In this document: positions 44,609 through 52,687 of the stretch, piece by piece
How the letters are laid out: the number at the start of each line of letters is the position of its first letter
How positions within the stretch are numbered: the first letter of the stretch is position 1
Origin: Chitinophaga agri
GTDB lineage: Bacteria > Bacteroidota > Bacteroidia > Chitinophagales > Chitinophagaceae
DNA length: 64,000 bases
Direction: 5' to 3'
NCBI RefSeq assembly: GCF_010093065.1
Contig: NZ_CP048113.1
Coordinates: forward strand, 3,286,001-3,350,000
The notes under the pieces: generated by a model
What the model was told of the DNA's origin: nothing
Databases searched by the model: none
What the model saw: only the letters and a program-made list of their open reading frames with translations
Position numbers and translations under genes: made by a program

Positions 44609-45757
44609 TTAAAGATTTGCGAGGTGAGCATTATATACTTTACCATAATGCTCTTCCATGATGAGATATGGGTTTTCGGGGTGGGTCACTTCACGGATGT
44701 TAATAAGGCTGGTCTTGCTCATCATACGCAACATCAATCGACGTTCGCATTTAACCAGCTGACCATTTTCTTCCCGGAAGCCTGCCAGGAAAGCATTACG
44801 GCCATGCGCACAGAGATGATTATTGACAAAGATCAGATCACCTGATGCCGGAATGAAGTCATTGTATATTAACTGACGTGCTTCTTCCCAGAAACGTTTC
44901 AGATTGTTTAATGCTTCCGGGTCCTGCCTGGCATCTTCATTATAGATTTGCTCTGCAGCATCAAAACGCATAAAAGGAGCCGATTTACTGCCATACAGGA
45001 CCGACGTGCGGGTATCTTCCCCTATAGCATCATCAGCCGCGTAATTGGCATCTTTCGGGCATTTGTAGATAGGCTTGAACAGTTCCTGTAATACGGCGTT
45101 AGGTCTGCCATGCGAACGGATTGAATATAACGTTGATGGTACACGTTCTTCATTACGCAGGAAAAGGAAACTCAGGAAATCTGCTGCATTGTGGAGGAAC
45201 GCGTCTTCCGTATGCACAAAAAGATCTGTGCGGGAGCCTGAACCAGTTTGTGTATAACTCATATTCTCGTCAGGAATGATGGCGTGCATTAACCCACCGC
45301 CTTTCCGCTGCGCAAAGTACTCAACAGGTTTAGAGGGCACCGCACCATGTAATAAAGAAGAAATGAAGCCGTACTCCATAATTTTTTCATAGTCGGTTTC
45401 CTGCCAGGAACGTGGCGTAGGCCCCAGTTCATCCTGCCCTATTTCTATCAGTCCGCGTAGCACAACAGCACCATACTGCTGATCAGAAAAGTCTGTTCCG
45501 AAACTACTAAGCACCTTTGCAATACGTTCGGGCAATAGCGTATATGCATTCAGATGCAGCATCGAAATAAAGCCGGGATCATCATAGCTCTTATACTTAC
45601 GTTTGAGCTTCTTCCCGATATAGGTAATCTCCAGTTTCTCATCCTCCGTGATATCTATTATCATGGGTTGCAAAGGAGGTTCAGTAGCCAGATGCATTAA
45701 GCGGGAGGGTTCCTGAACTCCTGGGCTAATCGTAGGCATTATATCCAAGGGTCTCAT
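44609..45757 (-). CDS. Fe(II)/2-oxoglutarate-dependent amino-acid hydroxylase (TauD/clavaminate synthase-like, lysine dioxygenase candidate)
   Basis: 382-residue jelly-roll dioxygenase. Metal ligands His182 and Glu184 (FVHTEDAF) and His318 (CAHGRNAF), with an arginine in CERRLMLRM placed to bind 2-oxoglutarate. The HxE form, rather than HxD, and the long insert are typical of clavaminate synthase/VioC/lysine-dioxygenase relatives, which hydroxylate free basic amino acids at C3 or C4. First gene of the siderophore operon, just before the decarboxylase, which suggests carbon hydroxylation of lysine before it becomes a diamine. Confidence 0.88.
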   Translation of the reverse strand: MRPLDIMPTISPGVQEPSRLMHLATEPPLQPMIIDITEDEKLEITYIGKKLKRKYKSYDDPGFISMLHLNAYTLLPERIAKVLSSFGTDFSDQQYGAVVLRGLIEIGQDELGPTPRSWQETDYEKIMEYGFISSLLHGAVPSKPVEYFAQRKGGGLMHAIIPDENMSYTQTGSGSRTDLFVHTEDAFLHNAADFLSFLFLRNEERVPSTLYSIRSHGRPNAVLQELFKPIYKCPKDANYAADDAIGEDTRTSVLYGSKSAPFMRFDAAEQIYNEDARQDPEALNNLKRFWEEARQLIYNDFIPASGDLIFVNNHLCAHGRNAFLAGFREENGQLVKCERRLMLRMMSKTSLINIREVTHPENPYLIMEEHYGKVYNAHLANL

Positions 45758-46236
45758 TCAATAAAATTTTTTTTAAGTCAATGTTGAGGTTCCAAATTGA
45801 AAAATAAGGTCTTCCATATGTTGCTATTACAAAATGCAATAACAACAACATGCAAAAAGTAGTCTTTTAATGTTTCGTGCTTACCGGATTAACTAAGCGT
45901 TACAAAAGTGCAACATCTGCATTTAGCTATTTGATCGAAAGCGGAAAACATTTTACGCAATAAGGAAAACACATGTAGTGGCGGGTTTTGTGGTTAACAA
46001 TGTTATTTCTCAATTAAGGCTGCTAAAATTGAATACGGTGAAGATTTCTTTTTCGCATGACCGGTTTTAAAAATTCAATGGGATAACTAACAATGTAAAA
46101 GTACATCTTTTTTACCGCTCTCAGAAGCAAATAAAAAAGTTTATACTGACAGCAAAAACAAATACCTGATCTCGTGACGTTTTGATGTTAAAGTTCGTAG
46201 CTATTTTTTCAAGATATCGTGACTAATGCCTTATCG
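45758..46236. promoter_or_regulatory. Siderophore operon leader and promoter region
   Basis: 479 bp, AT-rich, with no gene. It must contain the promoter of the - strand operon. An inverted repeat at 45821-45845 (TTGcTATT-N9-AATAaCAA) is a possible operator about 64 bp upstream of the first gene; it does not match the classical Fur box, and I found no clear Fur box. Confidence 0.45.
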
Positions 46237-46875
46237 CTAAAATCCGAAGATCTCATCCAATAGAATTACCTGTGTTGCTCCTCCAGCGACTTTTGGCGCC
46301 TTCGCGAGTTTTTCCGCGAGCACATAGGTGGACAATGGCCGGAACCGCTTCAGTAAACCTATACCATTCAGAAATTTCAGTATCCCCGCTATGATACGTT
46401 CGCTCGCTCTGTCTGTACCTTTCCGTAAGAGCATACCCGGCTTAAAAATGACATACTGATCAAACGCCAGACGGGCAATATCTTCTTCCAGTTGTCCCTT
46501 CATTTTTGAATAAAACACCTTACTCGTGGCAGCAGCTCCATACGCAGATACCAGCACCGCTTTGGCGACACCATTTCTCCTGGCAATCTCCGCAAACTTC
46601 AATGGGATCTCATAGTCTATATGCCATTGTTTTTCTTTTGAACCCGCTGTCTTTAAAGTAGTTCCCAGACATGAGAACCACACATCTCCCCGGATGAATC
46701 CTGACACATCTTCCAGCTTATCAAAGTCGGTCAGGATTTCAGTTAGCTTCGGATGGCTTATGCCGGTTGACCGGCGTACAAATATCACTACTTCGGTATA
46801 CGCCGCATCCTGCAATAAAATATTTGTGAGGTCTTTTCCGGTGGCACCGGTAGCACCAATGATCAATGCTTTCAT
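46237..46875 (-). CDS. NAD(P)-binding Rossmann-fold oxidoreductase (atypical SDR, HTATIP2-like)
   Basis: 212 residues. The N-terminal dinucleotide motif is LIIGATGATGKDL, followed by VWFSCLGTTLKTAGS and VLVSAYGAAATSKVFYSKMK, where the Tyr/Lys pair resembles the atypical SDR group. Substrate unknown. Unlinked to the siderophore operon: 479 bp away with its own upstream region. Confidence 0.85.
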   Translation of the reverse strand: MKALIIGATGATGKDLTNILLQDAAYTEVVIFVRRSTGISHPKLTEILTDFDKLEDVSGFIRGDVWFSCLGTTLKTAGSKEKQWHIDYEIPLKFAEIARRNGVAKAVLVSAYGAAATSKVFYSKMKGQLEEDIARLAFDQYVIFKPGMLLRKGTDRASERIIAGILKFLNGIGLLKRFRPLSTYVLAEKLAKAPKVAGGATQVILLDEIFGF

Positions 46876-47221
46876 ATAATGCCTTTATGTATTGATTAAA
46901 TATAATACTTTTCGTACTGTGAAAACAAGCCTTAGGTTATGTGAGGCATAATGTTTCATACTATTTGGTTTTATGTAGTCCATTTTTGTTGTGCTGCCAT
47001 TAGAAAGATTGACGCATAATAAATAATTTAAATACATTTGCAGTAAATTACCCGACATCCCAGACCTATACATATGCAATGCTATTATAAACCCATCCTG
47101 CAATTATCTGGCTTACAGGCAGTTTTGATAACATACCGGGCGATGTACAGGACTCATGCCGGCAGCGGCCAGCCCCTTTCCTCTCAAATAGCCATTTACC
47201 GTTAAACACTTATTCTCTACA
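46876..47221. other. Intergenic region
   Basis: 346 bp between divergent genes. Presumably holds both promoters; I see no gene, RNA or strong hairpin. Confidence 0.5.
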
Positions 47222-47689
47222 ATGCATTTCTTCAAACGATTTTTCAACAGGAACAAAATGCTCATTCAATGTCCGAGATGCCTGGGTAAAGGGCACGTAG
47301 ATACAGAAGACATAAAAAGACTTGGCAGAGAATTAACCTGGAGACCAGGTTCCTGTGCCTATTGCAATGGAGCCGGAGACGTGCCGGCCGATGTGGTAAA
47401 TAAAGTCTCTCCCGGAGAAGCTTATCTGACCGTTGATCTTTCGCAGGAAGAAAGACAACGGGTCCTTGACGGCGCACCGGAAGCAAAGGCCAGAATGGAG
47501 GAATTTAAGCAACATACCGATCGTGTTATCAAGGATATCGTAACACTACACTATGTAAGAAAACTAGACGTGGAGGAAATAGCTGAACTATACCTGGGAT
47601 CTTCTTCGCGGTTCAATGTTGAAGGACATGCGCAAAAGAAGAAGGAACTAATGGTATATATCAACAAGGTAATTTCCCGTCAGAATTAG
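47222..47689 (+). CDS. Conserved hypothetical protein with two CxxCxGxG zinc motifs
   Basis: 155 residues. Two DnaJ-type half-sites, CPRCLGKGHVD and CAYCNGAGDV, can form one zinc site near the N-terminus. The rest is helical (SQEERQRVLDGAPEAKARME, LHYVRKLDVEEIAELYLGSS). No J domain is present. Function unknown; such small zinc-ribbon proteins may be chaperone-like or nucleic-acid binding. Confidence 0.75.
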   Translation: MHFFKRFFNRNKMLIQCPRCLGKGHVDTEDIKRLGRELTWRPGSCAYCNGAGDVPADVVNKVSPGEAYLTVDLSQEERQRVLDGAPEAKARMEEFKQHTDRVIKDIVTLHYVRKLDVEEIAELYLGSSSRFNVEGHAQKKKELMVYINKVISRQN

Positions 47690-48018
47690 CAGCATTCCGT
47701 TCTTCTTTTTTGAAAAATGGATATTTGTAACTGTAGCGTATAGCAAGGACGTATATGCGCCGTCCGGAAAGATCGGTACCTATCCACCGTCCCCCTTTTG
47801 TCAACTTACCTTGACTTAAATTCCCCCTTAACTTGGCGTGATCAGCACCCCTGACATTAGACATTTCTCACTAAGTTTGCATTACCGGGAACCAGCACAT
47901 TACGTGCAACGATTATTCTTCATGCACCTCCACAGCAACTATGCTACTTAAACCAGCAGGAGGAATCTTTGTTATTAATATCATATCCGGGTTAAGAAGT
48001 TTCAATTCAATCATACAT
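47690..48018. other. Intergenic region with a possible outer-membrane barrel tail on the - strand
   Basis: Nothing certain. On the - strand around 47700-47800 the frame reads GGRWIGTDLSGRRIYVLAIR followed by YSYKYPF, like the last strand of an outer-membrane barrel, but there is no gene body in front of it. Confidence 0.3.
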
Positions 48019-49299
48019 ATGCAAGTATCTAAAAAGTCTGCTATTGGCTTTATTTTCATTACGTTACTGATCGATGTCATGGGATGGGGACTCATCATTC
48101 CTGTGATGGCCCGCCTGATATCGGAACTGAAAGGTATTCCGGTCAATGAGGCCAGTACCTATGGGGCCTACCTGCTCTCCGCGTTTGCCATTACACAGTT
48201 TGCGTTTGCACCAGTTGTTGGCAATCTCAGCGACAAATACGGCAGACGTCCCATCCTGTTGCTGGCATTGCTGGGCTTTGGGATTGACTATATCATCCTT
48301 GCGCTCGCCCCTACCTACGGCTGGTTATTCATCGGACGTATCATTGCTGGTATGACAGGCGCCAGCTTTACTACCGCCACCGCCTATATCGCCGATATCA
48401 GCGAAGATGAAACCTCACGTGCCAAGAACTTTGGTATGATCGGTGCTGCATTCGGGTTGGGTTTTGTCCTCGGTCCTGCATTGGGTGGCCTGCTGGCGAA
48501 ATGGGGCATCAGAGCGCCATTCTATGCTGCCGCGGCCCTCTGTCTGCTCAACTGCCTGTATGGCCTTTTTATTCTCCCTGAATCATTGAAAAAAGAGAAC
48601 CGTCGTCCATTCGAATGGTCACGTGCGAACCCCTTCGGATCACTGAAGTTCTTAAATACCCATCCGGAGATCGGCGGACTGGCAATCGCCTTCTTCCTTA
48701 TCTATCTCGGTGCCCAATCTGTACAAGGTAACTGGAACTTCTTTACAGAATACCGTTTCCACTGGACGGAAGGCATGGTAGGTACTTCCCTCGCCATCGT
48801 CGGTGTACTCGTCGGAGGTGTACAGGCCGGACTTACCAGGGTGGTCAATCCGAAGATCGGCAATGAGAAGAGCATCTACCTCGGATTATCATTATATACG
48901 ATAGGGCTTGTTCTCTTTGCATTTGCCACACAAAGCTGGATGATGTTCGCCTTCCTGGTGCCCTACTGTCTGGGAGGTATCTGTGGCCCTTCGCTACAGT
49001 CCATTATATCCGGACATGTACCCCCCAATCAACAGGGAGAGCTGCAAGGTGCATTAACCAGCCTGATGAGTCTTACAACAGTGATTGGTCCGCTGCTCAT
49101 GAACAGCACATTCGCGTACTTTACATCTGATCATGCGCCGTTTCATTTCCCGGGAATACATTTCCTGATCGGGGCGGTATGTATGCTGCTGAGTATCGTT
49201 ATTACGAATAAGGTATTGTCAAAAGAGAAAAAAGAAAATCCGGAGTTAAGGAATGTGATTGCGGGTGGTGGAGACCTTAAAGATATGCCAACACATTAA
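48019..49299 (+). CDS. MFS drug exporter, TetA/TCR-like
   Basis: 427 residues from the ATG at 48019 (MQVSKKSAIGFIFITLLIDV), with about twelve hydrophobic helices. The motif-A loop GNLSDKYGRRPILLLALLG and motif C GFVLGPALGGLL are typical of 12-TM drug:H+ antiporters of the tetracycline-resistance type. The upstream in-frame ATG at 47941 would put an unlikely polar segment first. The gene ends at its own terminator. The substrate cannot be read from the sequence. Confidence 0.9.
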   Translation: MQVSKKSAIGFIFITLLIDVMGWGLIIPVMARLISELKGIPVNEASTYGAYLLSAFAITQFAFAPVVGNLSDKYGRRPILLLALLGFGIDYIILALAPTYGWLFIGRIIAGMTGASFTTATAYIADISEDETSRAKNFGMIGAAFGLGFVLGPALGGLLAKWGIRAPFYAAAALCLLNCLYGLFILPESLKKENRRPFEWSRANPFGSLKFLNTHPEIGGLAIAFFLIYLGAQSVQGNWNFFTEYRFHWTEGMVGTSLAIVGVLVGGVQAGLTRVVNPKIGNEKSIYLGLSLYTIGLVLFAFATQSWMMFAFLVPYCLGGICGPSLQSIISGHVPPNQQGELQGALTSLMSLTTVIGPLLMNSTFAYFTSDHAPFHFPGIHFLIGAVCMLLSIVITNKVLSKEKKENPELRNVIAGGGDLKDMPTH

Positions 49300-49321
49300 T
49301 GCAATAAGTTATAGCGAACAA

Positions 49322-49359
49322 AAAGGAAAAGGATGGAAGTATGTTCATCCTTTTCCTTT
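49322..49359 (+). terminator. Rho-independent terminator of the MFS gene
   Basis: A 14-bp perfect stem (AAAGGAAAAGGATG and complement) with a 10-nt loop; the 3' arm is T-rich. Confidence 0.85.
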
Positions 49360-49371
49360 GCATGATAAATT

Positions 49372-50226
49372 ATGTTCAATACCCCCTATCTTTACCCAAA
49401 CAGCACGTCCTTGCACCCATTCGCCACCATACGAAATCTCTACACACCTATTCAGCCGACGATCAAACAATCAGCTGAACATGTCACCTATCACGAATTC
49501 CTACCTCATCCCCGCCTCCAAACGTTCATCTACTGCTACTGGCAGTTAAAAACCACCGCCCCTCTCTCAGATCAGTTTAAATACCGCGTTGTTGCCGACG
49601 GCTGTATAGATATCTTCTTCGAACTTAATAATCCCAAAGAAAATTACATCATGGGATTCTGTAAACAATACACCGAATTTGCATTAGACAACAACTTCAA
49701 TTACGTAGGCATTCGATTTCTCCCTACCATGTTCCCTCAGCTGTTCAAAGTGAACGCCGCTGAACTAAGTAATCGCTTCGAACACCTGAGCAACGTATTA
49801 CCTGCCACAGCTGACTTTATCACCAATCATTTACACGAGGCACTACCAGCTGCTGATATCGCTGATATCTTTAATACGTATTTCCTGCAGACAGTAGCAG
49901 CAACAGACATCAATAATGACTCCAGACTATACGATGCCCTCACACGGATCCTGAACAATTGCGGCGTTGTCGACATTGAGAAGGATCTGAATACCGGCAT
50001 CAGCGCGAGACAACTACGCCGGCTGTTTGAGTTTTACATAGGCGATACTGCCAAGACCTTCAGTAAGGTCGTGCGCTTCCAGCATATATTGAAGGCAAAG
50101 CCATCCGCACAAAGCCTGCGACAAAATAAACTGTTCTTCGACAGTGGCTATTATGACCAGTCACATTTCATTAAGGAGTTCCGTAATTTCTATGGTGTCA
50201 CCCCTTCCAAGGCCTTCGGCAGATAA
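49372..50226 (+). CDS. AraC-family transcriptional regulator
   Basis: 284 residues. The N-terminal part has the HPRLQTFIYCYWQLKT and YRVVADGCIDIFFEL pattern of the DUF6597 sensor, and the C-terminal HTH_18 reads SARQLRRLFEFYIGDTAKTF and YDQSHFIKEFRNFYGVTPSK. It is 66 bp upstream of a VOC-protein gene, which it may regulate. Confidence 0.9.
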   Translation: MFNTPYLYPNSTSLHPFATIRNLYTPIQPTIKQSAEHVTYHEFLPHPRLQTFIYCYWQLKTTAPLSDQFKYRVVADGCIDIFFELNNPKENYIMGFCKQYTEFALDNNFNYVGIRFLPTMFPQLFKVNAAELSNRFEHLSNVLPATADFITNHLHEALPAADIADIFNTYFLQTVAATDINNDSRLYDALTRILNNCGVVDIEKDLNTGISARQLRRLFEFYIGDTAKTFSKVVRFQHILKAKPSAQSLRQNKLFFDSGYYDQSHFIKEFRNFYGVTPSKAFGR

Positions 50227-50292
50227 ATTGTCCGTTTTTTACAATGTTAGCACTGACTGATTGCTGAATTTTACAGTACAAAATAAGCTGTA

Positions 50293-50757
50293 ATGAAACA
50301 CTTGTTGCCATTATTATCTGCCCTGTTACTAACTTCAGGCATATACGCCCAATCGCTCTCTAAATCAAAACATACTATGAGACTAAATGCCGGTATTATC
50401 ACCAGTAAACTCAGTGAAAGCAAAGCCTTTTATAAGGATGTACTCAGCTTTGGTGTGACTTTCGAAAACGAGTTCTACCTCCTGTTACATACACCTGATA
50501 AAAGCACAGAAATCAGCTTCCTGCTGCCCGAACATCCTACACAGCAGCCGTTGTTTCAAAAAGCTTTTCAGGGACAGGGCATGTACCTGACAATTGAAGT
50601 AGACGATGTAGACAGTATATATGCCGATATCAAAAAGAAAGGTATTCCTATGAAAATAGACATCCGGGACGAGCCGTGGGGCGACAGACATTTCGCTATT
50701 GAAGATCCTAATGGTGTTGGTATAGACATTGTACACTACCGGGCCACTGAACAATAA
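50293..50757 (+). CDS. Exported VOC/glyoxalase-like protein
   Basis: 154 residues with a probable signal peptide (MKHLLPLLSALLLTSGIYA). The vicinal-oxygen-chelate fold shows in SKLSESKAFYKDVLSFGVTF, YLTIEVDDVDSIYADIKKKG and HFAIEDPNGVGIDIV, the last containing a metal-ligand-like Glu/Asp. Bleomycin-resistance-like or dioxygenase-like members exist; activity unknown. Export is unusual for this mostly cytoplasmic family. Confidence 0.82.
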   Translation: MKHLLPLLSALLLTSGIYAQSLSKSKHTMRLNAGIITSKLSESKAFYKDVLSFGVTFENEFYLLLHTPDKSTEISFLLPEHPTQQPLFQKAFQGQGMYLTIEVDDVDSIYADIKKKGIPMKIDIRDEPWGDRHFAIEDPNGVGIDIVHYRATEQ

Positions 50758-50760
50758 AAC

Positions 50761-50779
50761 GGGGCCTTCTCAAGGCCCC
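50761..50779 (+). terminator. GC hairpin after the VOC gene
   Basis: 8-bp stem GGGGCCTT/AAGGCCCC with a CTC loop, 3 bp past the stop codon. No T-run, so termination is only probable. Confidence 0.55.
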
Positions 50780-50938
50780 ACATACCTATCTTATATTCCT
50801 GCAAAGCACAACTTTTCCTTCGCCCCGTAACTTTTATCTTATCTCACCCGTTGAATATTTTTTATTATTTTAAGCCCGTCCCTGCTCCGGGTAGGGAGGA
50901 AATCAACCAATAGCTACATCCAAGACACCTGTGTGGTA

Positions 50939-52588
50939 ATGAAGTATTTAAAACATTTATTTGTAACGGGGTTCCTGTTATTTACTGTACTGACAACCTA
51001 TTCCAGCAACCAGCCCTATTGTGACACGCTGATCAAAAGAGGCATAGATTCCATGCTCTCCAGGAAATTTGTTCCGGCCATCAACCTGCTGACAGAAGCC
51101 CAGCACCTATCGGCTGACAATCACTGGCAAAAACAATTATTTCTTGCTACCAACAATATCGGGCTGACCTACTATTTCATGCTGGACTACGGAGAGGCAT
51201 TGCGGTATTACCTCAATGCCTATAAAATTGCCATGGCAGAAAAAGACGCTACGCTGGAAATGACCGTGCTGAACAACATTGCTATCCTTTATTCCAAAGA
51301 AAAGAACTTTGATAAGGCCAGCATGTACTTTCTGAAAGCCTACGATATTGCCAAAGAGAAAGATGATAAGATCAGGATAGGTAACTACGCCTCTAATCTG
51401 GGAATCGTATATACCGAAATGAATCAGCTGGCGAAAGCAAGGGAGTACCTGCGGGAAGCAGCTATCTATCTGCAGAATGACACACGACGGTTACTGGGCG
51501 CACGGTATGCCTATGCCCAGAATCAGTTTCAGGAAGGGAACATTACCGAAGCCGACCGCCTCTGTACCGAATTACTTACTATCGCCAGGGACTCCGGCTA
51601 CCGGGATGAGCGCATCTCCCTCCTGACACTCATCACCTCCACCAGGCTCAAGCTGAACAACACCGTTCAGGCTATACAATATGCCAATGAAGCGCTGGCC
51701 CTGTCGCCCAACCTGGAAGAACGCATCGAACTTCACCATACTTTGGCCGATATTCACCTCAAAGACCATGCTTATGCACAGGCCATGGCCAGTAAAGATT
51801 CGGTGATGTATTACCGGGATTCCATGAACACTGTTAAAAACGGGCAGCAGTTCGAAACCGGCAAACTTAAATTCGAACTGCTCAACTCACAGCATACCCT
51901 CTCATTAAATAAGGCGCAGCTCTCCAACCAGCGCCGGCTGCTGTATGTCGCGCTCGCATTTATCGCGGTGATCATCGCATTTTTCATCTGGCTCATGCGC
52001 ATCAAGGCCGCCGAGAACAGACAAAAAGCCATCCTCGCTGAACGCAGCCATCAGATCATGGCACTGGAAATTGAGAATGAGAAAAGCCAGAAACTATTGC
52101 TCGAAAAGCAACTAAAAGAAAAAGAAACTGCTGCCCTCCTCGAACAGGAAAGGCTGAAAAACGAAATTGAGATCCGGAACCGGAAGCTCTCCGCCAAAGC
52201 ATTATACCTCTCCGGCAGAAATGAACTGATCGACGAGATCATTACCGCCATGTCAAAAATTCCGGATCTGAGCAAAGATGGCGTTGTATTTAAACACATC
52301 TCCCAACTGAAAAGTTATCTGCGCACCGATAGCGAGTGGGATGATTTCAGCACACACTTCCAGGAAGTCAACCAGGGATTCCTGAATGCCCTTCGGAAAA
52401 ATCATCCGAATCTGACCTCTAATGATGTCCGGTTCCTCTCTTACATATACATGAATTTGAATACGAAGGAAATTGCTTCTCTGCTAAACATCACACCGGA
52501 AGGTTGCCGCAAAAGGAAGGAACGGATCACCAAAAAGATGCAGTTGATCGAAAACACCTCCCTTTTCGATTATTTATCAGGACTTTAG
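50939..52588 (+). CDS. TPR sensor with transmembrane helix and LuxR-type helix-turn-helix
   Basis: 549 residues from the ATG at 50939. A signal/anchor at the N-terminus is followed by about six tetratricopeptide repeats (EALRYYLNAYKIAMAEKDAT, ASMYFLKAYDIAKEKDD, AREYLREAAIYL), a transmembrane helix (LLYVALAFIAVIIAFFIWLM, near residue 340), a coiled coil rich in Glu/Lys, and a C-terminal HTH (LNTKEIASLLNITPEGCRKR). This is the one-component periplasm-sensing transcription factor layout of Bacteroidota. It may control the exported propeller protein 100 bp downstream. Confidence 0.88.
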   Translation: MKYLKHLFVTGFLLFTVLTTYSSNQPYCDTLIKRGIDSMLSRKFVPAINLLTEAQHLSADNHWQKQLFLATNNIGLTYYFMLDYGEALRYYLNAYKIAMAEKDATLEMTVLNNIAILYSKEKNFDKASMYFLKAYDIAKEKDDKIRIGNYASNLGIVYTEMNQLAKAREYLREAAIYLQNDTRRLLGARYAYAQNQFQEGNITEADRLCTELLTIARDSGYRDERISLLTLITSTRLKLNNTVQAIQYANEALALSPNLEERIELHHTLADIHLKDHAYAQAMASKDSVMYYRDSMNTVKNGQQFETGKLKFELLNSQHTLSLNKAQLSNQRRLLYVALAFIAVIIAFFIWLMRIKAAENRQKAILAERSHQIMALEIENEKSQKLLLEKQLKEKETAALLEQERLKNEIEIRNRKLSAKALYLSGRNELIDEIITAMSKIPDLSKDGVVFKHISQLKSYLRTDSEWDDFSTHFQEVNQGFLNALRKNHPNLTSNDVRFLSYIYMNLNTKEIASLLNITPEGCRKRKERITKKMQLIENTSLFDYLSGL

Positions 52589-52687
52589 GCGACATGTCAC
52601 ACTTTGTCCGGCTCCTGTCCTGTTAATTACATACACACTTTAAGGGAAGCGGGGTACTTTCACAAAGCACCCAATCGACCAAAATTC

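Noticed and set aside
45758..46236. A Fur box before the siderophore operon
   Set aside because: No stretch matches the GATAATGATAATCATTATC pattern well enough; only an unrelated inverted repeat was kept.
46885..47103. A 72-codon - strand frame
   Set aside because: No family resemblance; it lies in a divergent intergenic region and is AT-rich random sequence in appearance.
47661..47864. Possible outer-membrane protein tail on the - strand
   Set aside because: The barrel-like last strand is suggestive, but there is no gene body upstream and chance similarity cannot be excluded.
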